From: Azadirachta indica
Lineage: Eukaryota; Streptophyta; Magnoliopsida; Sapindales; Meliaceae
Assembly: GCA_022749755.1 (NCBI GenBank)
Contig: CM040444.1
Location: 18,025,274 to 18,089,273 of the forward strand
Direction of reading: 5' to 3'
DNA length: 64,000 nucleotides
Shown one piece after another: positions 13,101-25,558 of the stretch (within the stretch, counting starts at the first letter, position 1; each line of letters begins with the position of its first letter). The position numbers and the translations under genes were made by a program. Below the pieces are notes generated by a model. It searched no databases. It had not been told where the DNA came from and was given only the letters and a program-made list of their open reading frames with translations.

Positions 13101-15449
13101 TTAATGTGGGGGCTGGAACTGGAAATTGCAGAGGCTTAGAGTTAGAGAGGATCTGAGTCTGCCTGTATCGATTATCGAATGTCGATCGACGGGTGGAATC
13201 CAATATTTGGTCAAAAGTCTTTTTTTCCCATCCCATGTGCCTAACTCGCCCTTCTTTCAGTAGCCGTCTATTTTTCTACTTCATTTTTTATATATATATA
13301 TATATTTATATATTCTACTATTCCTCTTAAAAAAGAAATCAAAAGAGTCTTTTCTTTTTTTAAATACCCAAAAAAATAAAAAAAAAATAGCTGGTTGTCT
13401 TGTGTTCTGATGCATTTGTGCGGACTCTTACCATTCATAAATTTTGCATTTGATTATATCTTGTCTCTGAAAATTCAAACAATTTAACAAAAAATTGCCA
13501 TATTCTTAAAATCTTTAAAAAGAAAAGAACTAATGAAAATTATCCAACACTTTTGCATATATAGTTATATATATTTCTAAATATTGAAATTAATATTGGC
13601 ATAGGCAAATGGACCATAGGATAGTAACTCTTATGTATGTGACAAATATTAGTGGGCATATAATGCAATATGGATATATGGATATGGTGTTACATGCACT
13701 GCTTTCTAATCTTCCCTGTTCCTTAATTTGCTCCCAATTCCCATACCAGCTGTACCTGATCAGGAACCCCCCCCCCCCCCCTCCCCATTTCACCACCTTT
13801 TATTAGTCTTTTTTGTGTTCTTTTTCATTTGCCCCACTTCCCACCCATCCCTTTTTTCTTCAAAGCTATTTACACTATCGATGAATTAAATAAATAAATA
13901 AATAAATAAATTGGACCTAATTCCTTGAAGTTTCGGTCCATATTTTGTTGATAAATAACAAATTATGACATCAGTTTCTCCGTTTTAACAATTTAGTTCC
14001 CTTCCTTCCTCTTAACAATGTACATCGATCAGTACATATATGGGACTACATTTTTTAAATTAAGCAAATCATGTGATAATTTGTTGTTTAACTAAAGTTC
14101 AGGGACCAAAATGTGTTAATTGATAGAAAAAAATATTAAACAAAAATGGAGAATATGCTAGCCCGTAGGTGTTTTAATGGAAAGGTGATGATATCAAGAC
14201 TTGGTATTAATCGATAAATAAATTAAAAAAAAAAAAGAAGAAAAGAAATTGTAGTGAAATATGATGTGAAACGGTCCCGTATGGGACACGGTGGGGCCTG
14301 TACAAGTGCTCCAAAACCAAAAAAGCTGAATTTTCGTGACTTCTTTTCTTTTATTTATATTTTATATTAAAGTACTTTTGGCTCATAAAGTTCTCTACCC
14401 ACTTTCCCCCGAAACTATGACATATTAATTACACTACCAAACGTGACAAATCATATTCTCCTTCCTGCCTTTATCATTTTTTTTCATCATTTATTTTTAT
14501 TTATATATTTGTAACCATTGTTTCTTACATTATAATTCTTTCGTAATTTATTTTTTTATTTAAAAAATTACACATGTATATTAGTGTTCATATTTTGTTA
14601 AGACGACTATACAAATTTATATGTGTTCAATTATTTAGTTGAAATTATTTTCCTTAATATATATATATATATATAACACAGTATTTAAAAATAAAATGCA
14701 GGACAATCACTTAAATGCTTTGTAAATTATTTATTTATTATTTTAAGGATAGGATAGTAGATAAGGACTCTATCATGAATTTGATAGATAGAAATATTAA
14801 ATTGATGATTGAAAGGTAATATCCAAGTTAATCATTGTCTAAAAATAATAAAATAATTTATCTTTGAAAAGCTCGTATAATAAGACTACTACAGATGATG
14901 AATCATAAATATGAACCCACATGCCCTCCCTTGCGTTGCATGTGTAAAACAAAGTTTCATGAGGACAGGAGCCCATAATAATATAAAAAATTAATTTAAG
15001 TAAATAAATAAATAAATAAATAAAAACAGATGGACAATTTGGCATCACTAATCCATCATTTTCCACGTAAATTTATTTTATATACCGAGAAATCTTGAAG
15101 AAACTTACGCGCGACCCCGCTTATTTAAACTCGATTAGAGATGTAGGTTAACTAAAACGCGTAATTAATAAAGTTTTAGGTGTTTTCTTAAAAAAAAAAA
15201 AAAAGAAAAAGATAAATAGGGTTTGAACAAGAATGAATGATTGACCAGGTAAGTATTACATCCCGAGGAAATGCCGGGTTCAAGGCCGTAGGATTTCTAA
15301 CAACTTTACTTTGATCTAGAAAGTCCCGCCCAGCCCCAGCCCCAGCCCCAGCCCTGCCTTGCCCTCGTATATTTTCATTTGATTAATCGCCGACTCGTTC
15401 CCAACCAACCAACATTGTGCGCTTGCCAACACAAACTACCTTTTTAATA

Positions 15450-15506
<57 letters not shown>

Positions 15507-16360
15507 GCTGTTGTTGTTGTTGCCTTAATCAAAGATAAAAAGGATAAGATAAATTTCCAGATGCATGGTTGTCCTATGTCACCCTTCCAATGAAAACAAA
15601 AATTAAACTTTTTATTTTATAATAAGCATATATATATATATTATGAATAATAAAATTATTAAGAAAACTTTAATAAGAGTAATGTTACAAATATCTACCT
15701 AAACTCATCCAAAAAAAATTTTAAGGGTAGATATTATATTTATTACAACTCCAAAAACTTGTTATCTATAATTGAAAGAAAATCTGACTAAGATCATGAA
15801 AAATCCAAGTCTAAACGATCAATAAATACCAAATATATCAAACATGATTTTTAAGGAATGAAATTTCACTGGATTTGGAATTTTATGAACTGTCATTCAT
15901 GCATATGCTTAATTAATTAACTTTTTATTTTTCGTTTATAAGCTTAATTTAGTGAATGAATCTCGCTGAATGACTCTTATATAATTCAAACGTCACCATG
16001 GTGTCATAACCCAACATGGAGGTCAAACATATGTCACTTTGACTATTATTGCCGGCACTAGTCTAATTTCCCAAAGAGAAAACGCCGATGAATCGCCGAT
16101 CTCTTCGAATAAAAAACTTCCGTCTTTATCGATCCCTAACCCCATAATAATAGACAAACAACTAATCCTCTGCGTAAAAAATAATTATAAATTAAAGTGT
16201 GGGTTGGATTAGACCCCCCCCCCCCGGAAAGAAAAAATTAATTAATTAATTAATTAATTAATTGTAACACTACTCTTCAATCATGCACATTTTTAACTTC
16301 ATCAATCAAAGCCAAATATCCAATCCCTTCTCTCTCAATTGATTCTCCACCAAAGCGCAT
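10151..16360. other. Long intergenic region, no gene seen
   Basis: About 6.2 kb of AT-rich DNA with many simple repeats: TA runs near 11349-11369, 12572-12589 and 14658-14675, GAGTT pentamers at 12088-12113, a poly-C tract at about 13766-13781, AAAT runs near 13887-13910, CCCAG repeats near 15331-15356 and a TTA run at about 15448-15507. No open frame resembles a known protein and I saw no tRNA. The density of simple repeats prevents any confident small-gene call. Confidence 0.7.
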
Positions 16361-16368
16361 TATAAAAA
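16361..16368 (+). promoter_or_regulatory. Possible TATA box of the SDR gene
   Basis: TATAAAAA lies 324 bp upstream of the SDR start codon, followed by a pyrimidine-rich stretch that could be the 5' leader. The motif and position fit, but the leader would be fairly long. Confidence 0.35.
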
Positions 16369-16684
16369 TCCAATCCTTTTTCCTCACTTTTGCTCTAGCC
16401 CTTAACCACATTTTCACTCTTCTTTGGCTTTCGCTTTCCTAACCCACAGAAAAATACTACCACTCTTAGTTCTTCTAACATTACCATTTCACTTAAATGC
16501 AAAGCGGCGTTGGCAGCAACCGCAGCAGCCAACTCTGACAGAAAACAACGCCCTCGCTTCTCTTTACTCTCCATTACTGCACGTCCTGCCACTTCTCTTG
16601 CTGCATTCATTCCTTCTATAAATCTCTAGTAAGAATATCGAACCGCAAGAACTATCAACCGCAGAGAAAATCCGATTAGTAATT

Positions 16685-17447
16685 ATGCTGGAAGCTGTGA
16701 AATACCTGCTCGGCGCGGTCGGAGCCAGCGGCTACGGCTCCAAGACCACAGCCGAGCAGGTGACGGAGAGTTGTCCCGATTTGAGCTCCATTACCGCCAT
16801 CATCACGGGTAAGTTTACTGATAATAACTTCTACTTTTATATATATACAATCATTGATCGCTCTAGTCTAGTCTTGATGACTGTGGCGGCCGGTGTGTAT
16901 ATTTGTTTCAATAGGTGCCACCTCAGGGATAGGAGCCGAGACTGCTCGCGTGCTAGCTAAGCGAGGGGCTAGGCTCGTGCTGCCGGCTCGGAGCCTGAAG
17001 GCCGCCGAGGACGCAAAGGCGCGTATTCTGTCCGAGTGTCCCGGCTCGGAGATTATCGTCATGGCTCTTGATCTTAGCTCTCTCAACTCTGTTCGTAACT
17101 TCGTTTCAGAGTTTGAGTCTCTCCGTTTACCGCTCAATCTCCTCATGTACGTTAGGTTTCCGTTGCTTTTATTGTTTGGTTGATGAGAAAACGATGGAAA
17201 GTTAGGTTCTTTCTTAAAGTTTTTGACAAAAACAACTCCTTAACCCCTTAAATAAATGATTTTATTTGATTTCTTTATTCTTTTTATTAATTTATTTTTG
17301 CTTTATTGATGATCTAGAAATAACGCTGGCAAGTTTGCGCACGAGCATGCAATCTCAGAAGATGGAATCGAGATGACCTTCGCCACTAATTATCTCGGTA
17401 ATTAACATATTAATACAGATTAATATTAATTATGTAATAAACTTTTT

Positions 17448-17485
<38 letters not shown>

Positions 17486-18465
17486 GATATATAATATATG
17501 AATAAATTAAAAGTTTTCAATAAAATTTTCAGGCCACTTTTTATTGACCAAACTGCTCCTGAAGACGATGATTAAAACGGCAAGAGAGACTGGTATTCCA
17601 GGCCGAATAGTGAACGTGTCGTCTAGCATTCACGGCTGGTTCTCCGGCGATATGATCCGTTTTCTCGGGGAGATATCCCGTAACAGAATGTATAATTACT
17701 TAATCACTTGTTTAGTTGGACTAATCATGCAATAAATGATGAGGATTTGACTTACTTTTCAGTTTCTTGTGTTATTTAATGGAATTTTTTGTCTCGGTGT
17801 TTCCAGTCATTACGATGCGACACGTGCTTATGCTCTCTCGAAGCTCGCTAACGTTCTGCACACCAAGGAGCTTGCTCAGAGACTCAAGGTACAACGCGGT
17901 TCAATTTTATCTAATTAATTTTGTTTTATTTTATTTAGTTAATTAAATATTAAAGGAAAACAGAAAAGCCAAAATTTGTTGTTTTCTAAATCGCAGCAAA
18001 TTTTCTTAAATCTGTTTCATGCATTATTAATACATATTAATATGCAGCAAATGGAAGCCAACGTTAGTGTGAATTGCGTTCATCCTGGCATCGTGAGAAC
18101 CCGACTTACTCGAGAACGAGAAGGATTTATAACAGGTGAGATTATATCATTAGAGAATTTCAATTTCATTTTCATTTTAGCATCATTCGACAGTTTTATG
18201 ATAACTTCATATTTTGTATGCAGATCTTGTGTTCTTCCTGACCTCGAAGCTCCTGAAGACGATTCCTCAGGGAGCCGCAACGACGTGTTACGTGGCGATT
18301 CATCCGCGATTATTAAACGTATCGGGAAAATATTTTGCCGATTGCAATGAAGCTTGGACGTCGAAATTGGGTTCAAACTCAACCGAAGCTGCAAGATTAT
18401 GGGCTGCATCTCAACTCATGGTTTCTAGAGACCCTAAAGCAGCTTTTGATCCACTCAACGCCTGA
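16685..18465 (+). CDS. Short-chain dehydrogenase/reductase, TIC32-like
   Basis: Seven exons with GT/AG borders: 16685-16808, 16915-17146, 17318-17397, 17533-17689, 17807-17888, 18048-18135 and 18224-18465. They total 1005 bp, an intact frame of 334 residues. Rossmann-fold signatures are TGATSGIG (41-48, NADP(H) glycine motif), NNAG (120-123), serines 175-177 in VNVSSS, and YALSK (206-210) with the catalytic Tyr and Lys. The N-terminus with SGYGSKTTAEQV is typical of the plant TIC32/retinol-dehydrogenase-like family. Family members are often annotated as chloroplast import component TIC32 or as WWOX-like oxidoreductases, but the substrate cannot be read from the sequence and there is no obvious transit peptide. 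This is the only complete gene in the window without a frame break. Confidence 0.92.
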
Positions 18466-20249
18466 GATTATTAATTATGATTATTAAGTAGAATTCTAGA
18501 AAAAGTTTAGAAACAAAAGAGATCTAGAGAAGTAGCAAGTTAAGGGATCAGGAATTAGATGATCATGAGAGACAAATATATACTAGTGTTAAAATTAATC
18601 GATGTATACAAGTAATTAGATTGAATATAGTCGTAAAAAAGTAGTAGATATAGTTCGAGAGATTAAGTAATATGGATAATCAAATGAATTAGATAAACAA
18701 TTAATATGTTAAATTAATTAGTGTATGTACGTACAATATATGTGGTCTTATGAGTTGGTAGCTTTCTTTAACGGGTTTGCTGTGTACTTAAATTGAAAAC
18801 AAATCTCATTGCATGCTTAGATTATTATCTTGTTGTAATCATTATAATATATATGCATATATATGAAGTATATAAGTATTTTTTAAAAGTGTTTTAATTG
18901 GAAACGAAAGAGCTTGGAAGCCCTGATCCAAATTATTACTAGTATTAATTATTACGATGATTTCTTAATTAATTAACACACAGACACACACATATATATG
19001 TATGTATATATATATATATATATATATTAAGAATATGTAAGTGGGGGAATAAGAACATGACGGGGTCGGGTTTGTATCATGTGGTAGTTGATTTTAATTT
19101 TAATTTTTAGAAGAGTATCTTTGGGGTAATTGTATGGGACCTACTAACATGCGCTATGGGGTTTGGTGGTGGGCATGGGAGGGAAACAAATTAAACATAT
19201 GTATACCATATATATGCTTTTAAACTAAGGAAAATTATAATTCACGAGCAACCTACAACCTATATATATTTATACACACACACACCCTAAGTGGTATCAT
19301 TACTAAATTAATGTTTGTTCTTAATTCTACTTCTATCACTTAACAATAACAATATCTGCATGTATACCTGAAAATCCAATTATGTATTTGATTTATATAT
19401 ATATATATATATCAATAGTGGATTTGTAGAATTAATGTATACAATGATAATAATGATAATAATAACATGTTATTAGGATATAAATTATATATATATATAA
19501 ATTGATGTAATGATATTATATTATTGTCACTTATTTTTTATATAATTTAAATTTTTTTTTATTTTCTCATAAAAATATGGATATAATACTATCATCTTAA
19601 TTTGTTTGCATGAATTATTTTTGTATAAATAGTACTATATATATATAATCGTACTCCAATAAAATATGTTATAACTAGGATAAATCAATATTTAAAAATG
19701 TGTTTTGAGATTATTGTGTATTTATAAATAACTAATAAAGTGTAAAGTTAAAGTATGGTAAATATCAATTTTGTTCTTAGAAACTAGTCTTTGTCATTCA
19801 CTCTCACTTTGATATGTAATAATGTCTTTTCATAATAATTTTATAACTTGAAAACTAATTTTCGGAGTTTGTAAAATAATTTTTTTTTCTTCTAATTCAA
19901 GAGTTTCGTGCATCTTTTTGTCAAGATTGAATTTATGATGTACAGAAGAAGCACATTGATGGACCTCTAGATCTTCATTAATTTCCCTTCATACAAGTAA
20001 TTGTTCATGCCTAGCTAGCTAGCTAGCTACATCTCATGATCACAATTGTTGTTCCACATAATATTAATATTATTGTAATAATTAAGTTTCATTTTGTTTG
20101 TGAGTTCCCATTTCTTTGCTTTGGGACCTATTATTAATTTCTTTACTCTTTTAGGGCAAAGGGCATTGTTGATTATTTGGTTCACATTTCACATATGTCA
20201 TCTAATATTTGATGAATTAGTGTTTGGTGACATATCTCTCTCATGCACA

Positions 20250-20284
<35 letters not shown>

Positions 20285-20940
20285 AGGGCGGTGGTATCTA
20301 TGCATACCCAATTTATATATTTGATTACTATACATTGGCTTCAATCAATTTGAAAACTTATAAGGTCGGGTCTAAAAGTAATTGCATTGCATGGTTTAAA
20401 GAAAGCTTTGAGACTATTGATCACCTTAGCAAAGAGAGCGGGCCACGTGAATTTTCATAACGATATATAATTTACCATAGGTTTCGAGAATAATTTCATA
20501 ATCACTGATATGGGATACATTAAAAACTCTAATAATTGTCACTTTTTTAATAGAAAAAATTAAAAAATTCTCATAATTTACAATCGATTTATTTAATATT
20601 CTTTTTTCAGGTTAAATTCTCACATTTAAATTATGTGTTAACTAGATGTATTAATTATTGATCTCCTTACCATGCTATTTCTTTACAAATATTTTAATTG
20701 AAATAGTCTTATTACCCCATTTTTACTTTTTGAAATTATTATTGTTTTTACGTAATTTTCATATATATATAAATATGAGTCTCATAATCCATGGATAAAA
20801 GTCTTCATATATTTATAATAAATAACAAGCGGTTCGCGGATTAAAGGCATAACTGACATGTCGTATATATCCTTAGAAAGAAACGGTAAATCGTATCTAC
20901 GGACGAACGATAAACGAGCCTTATTTATCTGTAAACGGCC
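18466..20940. other. Intergenic between SDR and METTL17 genes
   Basis: AT-rich DNA with repeated TA microsatellites (for example about 19003-19027, 19396-19411 and 20252-20280) and no supported gene. The small open frames near 20094-20460 run through the TA repeat and have no recognisable content. Confidence 0.65.
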
Positions 20941-20945
20941 TGTAC

Positions 20946-21041
20946 AGCCCATTTTATGCTCGAAGACTAATGGGCACAAAGCAAATTGGGCTTTATCGAA
21001 AGTCCAAGAATTGTCCACGACAGCAAGTCCTTGAACCCTAA
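20946..21041 (+). promoter_or_regulatory. Site II plus telo-box promoter of the METTL17 gene
   Basis: Three site II cores lie within 50 bp: AGCCCA at 20946-20951, TGGGCA at 20971-20976 and TGGGCT at 20987-20992. A telo-box core AACCCTAA follows at 21034-21041. The start codon is at 21134. In plants this pairing is characteristic of growth-coordinated genes for ribosomes, mitochondrial function and replication; site II is bound by TCP factors. It fits the mitochondrial translation role of the gene that follows. The motifs are seen directly; their use is inferred. Confidence 0.7.
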
Positions 21042-21133
21042 TTTTCCCGAAACCCCAACAAATTCCTTTAATCCTCAAAACCTTGACTACCTCTTGACTC
21101 GCAGACTCGCGCCACCACCACCGCCACCTGAAA

Positions 21134-24100
21134 ATGCCGGGCTTGATCCCTGAAATAACACAGAAAATATTTACAGCAGAAGCCCTCCGCTCGGCCGCCA
21201 AACAGTCGGAAGGATGCCTCGTCGTGCCCGTTCGCCTTCGCCGCGCCATCAAAAAATACCTCCGAGGTTACACAACTGTTTCTCAATATATGTGCTAAAA
21301 ACACAATTATTTATATGAATTTTGTTAAAAAATTTATTTCAGAGCAAGAAGAGCCACACATGAAGAGGAAAGTGTTGAGGTTGTCAGAATCATTCAACGA
21401 AATCAAGGGATTGAATATGATGCTGACAGAGTCGACTTCAAAGGAGCTTTTCGAAGACCCTTTAAAATCTATGGAGCAATCCAAGCGGTGGAAGATCAAA
21501 AGCTCTTATGGAGATGTTGGTTTTAAGTACAGAGACGATGAAACTATTGCTTATGTTGCTTCTAGAATGCCCGCTGTTTACACTGCTTGTTATAGAGTCC
21601 TCACTGAGGTATTAAAGACTCAACTTTGTGGGAAATTTTACATTTTTTTGGCTGATTTTAGTAATTATATGTACAAATGAGTTTTTTGGGATTATTGTTC
21701 TCTTTTTCTGCTCTTATGGTTCTCACGAATGAAGTGATTACCTAACACTTGTAATGCATAAGGTATTAGTCCTAGTCAACAGTTTGAAACTTTTAGATGA
21801 AAAATTTTGGTTAGCTGCCATTTCTGATAACTTACAGTTTCTTGGCAACAAAAAGAAGTATTAGGGTTTTCATTTGAAAAATTTTTAGATATATTATTGA
21901 TTTATTTGAGTTTGCGCTGATCCAACATAAGAAGTGAAGATATTAGCTCAAATTAGTCATCATAATATAGCTCACTTGAGCAGCGATTTTTTAATTTTCT
22001 GGTGTTCAGATTTAAAAGATTCAGTGAATTCATGATTATTTTTTGATTATTAGGTTCACAGGAGGTTACCAGGTTTCTCTCCAGCAAAAGTATTGGATTT
22101 TGGTGCTGGAACTGGTTCAGCTTTCTGGTGAGAACTGGGTGTATCTATGTTTCTGCAGATTGAGATAATGTGGTGCTTTTAAGCTTTTCTTCATAGTGGT
22201 GAACTTTCGTGAAATTTGATTGAAATGTTCTCAGGGCCTTGAGAGAAGTTTGGCCACGGTCTTTGGAAAAAGTGAATTTGGTGGAACCATCCCAATCAAT
22301 GCAGCGAGCAGGTCAGAGCCTTATACAAGGTAATTACTAACCTGCAATCTCTTACCAATTAGTTGATTTACTGTTGCTAAAACTATTCTAGATGGCGGGA
22401 CAGCCTAGTATCTCTGTAGCCCTCTGCATTTGCACGAATGGTCAATATCTGTTATGTTTATGGATCGAAGTTTGAAAATTGTGGAATTTTGGGGTTCATG
22501 AACACAGCAGCATGACGTTTCAGTGCAGGTGTATTGATTATAAGATTTGTTTGGTGAATGGGATGCCCTTTAGGCGGTTGAATGACTAGCCATCATAACT
22601 ATTATATGATTTGCTACATTATTCAATTCTATTTTTATTTTATATTTTATTTCCCTCAAATTTAGACAAGAAAGACTGGACAAGCAAGATTCTGATGTTA
22701 ATATGTCATAATTATTTTAGGTCTGAAGGATTTGCCCCTTATACATAGCTATACCAGCATTCAAGCACTAACTAAAGATATCAGCAAATCTGAGAGGGAA
22801 CATGACCTTGTAATTGCTGTAAGTTGAATCCTCCAAGATTCTCTTCTTGTTTGGCCTGAAATTATGTTTTGACTAGTGCTAATTAATGTTGATTGTCTTG
22901 ATAATGGGGTTAAGTCTTATGTGCTTGGAGAGATACCATCACTGAAGGACCGAATTACAATAGTGCGCCAGCTTTGGGATCTTACACAGGATGTTCTGGT
23001 AAGATTTCAAGTTTATCTATGAGTTTATATCTCACTTTATGTAATTTTACATGATAGAGGAATTTTGATGATTTACATGACTGTTTAAATGTCTACTGTC
23101 TTACTCTGTTATAGTGGACTGTTTTTGTTTACAATCTTTCTATATTCAAATGTGGGGCAGGTTTTAGTTGAACCAGGAACACCGCAGGGATCTAGTATCA
23201 TATCTCAGATGCGATCTCATATATTATGGATGGAGAAAAGGGTGAGTTCATTATATGCTGTGGAGATTGTGTGGTGTTAGTTATTTACATTTGTTCTAAT
23301 TTTTCCTATATTCATTTGATACAATGCTTATGATTTCTTAGAAATCCCGCAAATCTGAAAACCGTAAATCTAAAGACGCAAAGAAGGAAACTTCCAAGGA
23401 CTTGGTGAATCTGAGAAGTGGTGTACATATAGTTGCTCCTGTGAGTATAGGTTTTGTCTTGCATACTCTCCTCTTGGCCAAGCTAATGTGCTCCCTGACT
23501 CTGCACCTCTTTTTCCCTTTTTGTACCCTTTTTCTGGGTGAAACAAATGATTCTTTTGATGTAGTGTCCTCATGATGGGCGTTGTCCATTGGAGAATTCT
23601 GGAAAGTACTGTCATTTTTGCTCAGCGCTTGCAGAGGACAACAACACAGCGCGCTTACAAGGTTTCTCCTTGACCATTTTTTCATATTGTCTATTCATGA
23701 AAGATTCACATATCTAACATTATTGAGAATAAACTAGGAAATGGCATGTTTGATATGCTTCAGACTTTGTATCCACCATAACATTATGTTGCCTTTGACA
23801 GAGTTACCACTCACATCCTTGATATTTGCATTCTAATTGATTAGTGTCATCATGGTTTCTCTGATGCTAATAGGCTTTTAGAAATCTGTGAGGGTATCTC
23901 ACAGGACATCATATCTGTATATGTATATTTTTCTTCTATTCTTATCTCCTTTTTATCCATGTGTTTGGTAGCATTCAAAGGGTGAGCCTTTACGTGGCTT
24001 CGAGGATGAAAAATTTAGCTTCGTTGCCTTCAGGCGTGGACAAAGACCTAGGTTAGTAATCTTTTAGTGCTGTCTGAATTTGTAAATAATTTATCTATCC

Positions 24101-24766
24101 ATTTTATTCCCGTCCCATCTCACTAGCATTAGTACTAGTCTTTCTGAATTTTGCTTGTGGTTTTGCTTTACTTCAATCAGGGAACCTTGGCCTCTTGATG
24201 GTATAAAGCTTGAAACTTTGAAGGAGCAGCACGCCAAAAGAAATCCAGAAGATCTTGAAATTGACTATGGTACATCTCACGCCCTCTTTCCCTTTATTTC
24301 CTAGAACCCATTGTTGTCAAACCGTTAACATGCCTGCTAGTAAAATTCCTTTTTTTTTTTTTTTTAAAAGAAAAGCTATCAAATCTTTATTAATTCTAAT
24401 GTTTTCTTCTTGGCCATGACAGAGGATCTAATGAAACTACAAGCTGAAGCTGAACTTGTGCCATATGAGAAAAACAATAAGATCTATTATGAGTCTGATG
24501 CAAATGAACATGACGTCAATGATAGTAATGAAGATTGGGAGAAGAAAGAAGAAGAAACAAGCTGTGCTGATCTTGGTGGTGGCTGGGGAAGGATTATTTT
24601 CAGTCCTGTACGAAGAGGCAGGCAGGTAGCAATGGATGTTTGCCGATCAATTAAAAGGGATGGCTCAGAGGGATCATTTCAGCATCTGGTCTTCACACGA
24701 AGTAAGAATCCTACATTACATCGTCTGGCACGAAAATCTCTCTGGGGTGATTTGTGGCCTTTCTAA
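21134..24766 (+). CDS. METTL17: METTL17/Rsm22-family mitochondrial ribosome assembly protein, 12 exons, one frame break
   Basis: Family members act in the mitochondrion on small-subunit ribosome assembly. Exons: 21134-21266, 21343-21608, 22054-22127, 22235-22329, 22721-22818, 22915-22998, 23161-23241, 23342-23440, 23565-23661, 23972-24051, 24181-24269 and 24423-24766, about 512 residues. Seen: a methyltransferase fold with the SAM-site motif VLDFGAGTGSAFW (146-158), SYVLGEIPSL downstream, and a cysteine cluster C311-x5-C317-x8-C326 that in this family ligates an Fe-S cluster. Exon 9 is 97 bp where a multiple of three is needed. A run of five T at 23615-23619 has one base too many; after it the other frame gives the expected family sequence, and without correction TGA appears early in exon 10. 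The acidic linker and the C-terminal GWGRIIFSP segment are conserved. Probably functional with a sequence error. Confidence 0.9.
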
Positions 24767-25558
24767 ATTAAAATTTACATTTTTCTTCTGTTTGTTGTTA
24801 CCTGCAATCGCTAATCGCTAATGTAAATATAAATCTTGTATGCTTATTAATATTATTTTTTGGTATCTCAATAAGAGGAATGGTGGCTCAATACATGGAA
24901 CCACTTGAGAGCCACATATTTTGCACGTGAAAAATCTTTGCCCTACATAAATCAACCAGCAACAGCATCCCAATTGGGACCACAGGAAAGCAGTAGCAGC
25001 ACTCAGACCACGAACTCAAGATTCCGTGGTAGATTTTGTGTGAAAACGAAAAGAAGTTCACCACAAACTCCACCAATTTTCTAGGTCTTGAAGAGAAAAA
25101 TTAAATTAAAAAGAAAAAGATGTCGGCAAAGCCAATGAGCACACCTTCAACATTTAAACTAAAAAGGAGTGAACGATGGAGAATTTTGTACTCACACGTT
25201 GAAAATGGCTCTGTATATTTGTGTGTGTACTATAAGTTATATATGATGGATGGCCTATTTATATGTGAAAAATTATAATAGAAGAGTTAAAAAAAAATTA
25301 TTATAATAAAAAAGAGTTGAGAGGATTGTACCGTATTCTTACCCTATCTAAACCTTTATGTAAAACAAACAATCGTATGGATATAAAGGAGAAGATGTGG
25401 AAGGTAGGCACGTGAAACTCTTAAGCAAAATGGCTTTCATATTCTATTGCAAGCTAGTTAACTAGCTTAGCTTAGTTTAGCTTGGCTACATTATGCATAC
25501 TAAAATTCACACCGAAAACCAGATCATGATACTTATTTTTAGTAGCCTACACTTGCAG
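24767..25558. other. Convergent intergenic region / 3' UTRs
   Basis: About 790 bp between the ends of METTL17 (+) and the MYB gene (-). It presumably holds both 3' UTRs. No coding feature is recognisable; a 62-codon minus-strand frame at 24888-25076 shows no domain. Confidence 0.6.

Noticed and set aside
13590..13806. Pro-rich or Gly-rich small proteins on both strands
   Set aside because: They are translations of a poly-C/poly-G tract.
10151..16360. MicroRNA or tRNA genes in the long intergenic region
   Set aside because: I looked for familiar plant miRNA and tRNA box motifs and saw none convincing; folding or covariance searches were not possible.
20782..21252. 156-codon minus-strand gene
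   Set aside because: Lies antisense over the METTL17 promoter and first exon; it is a shadow of GC-rich sequence.
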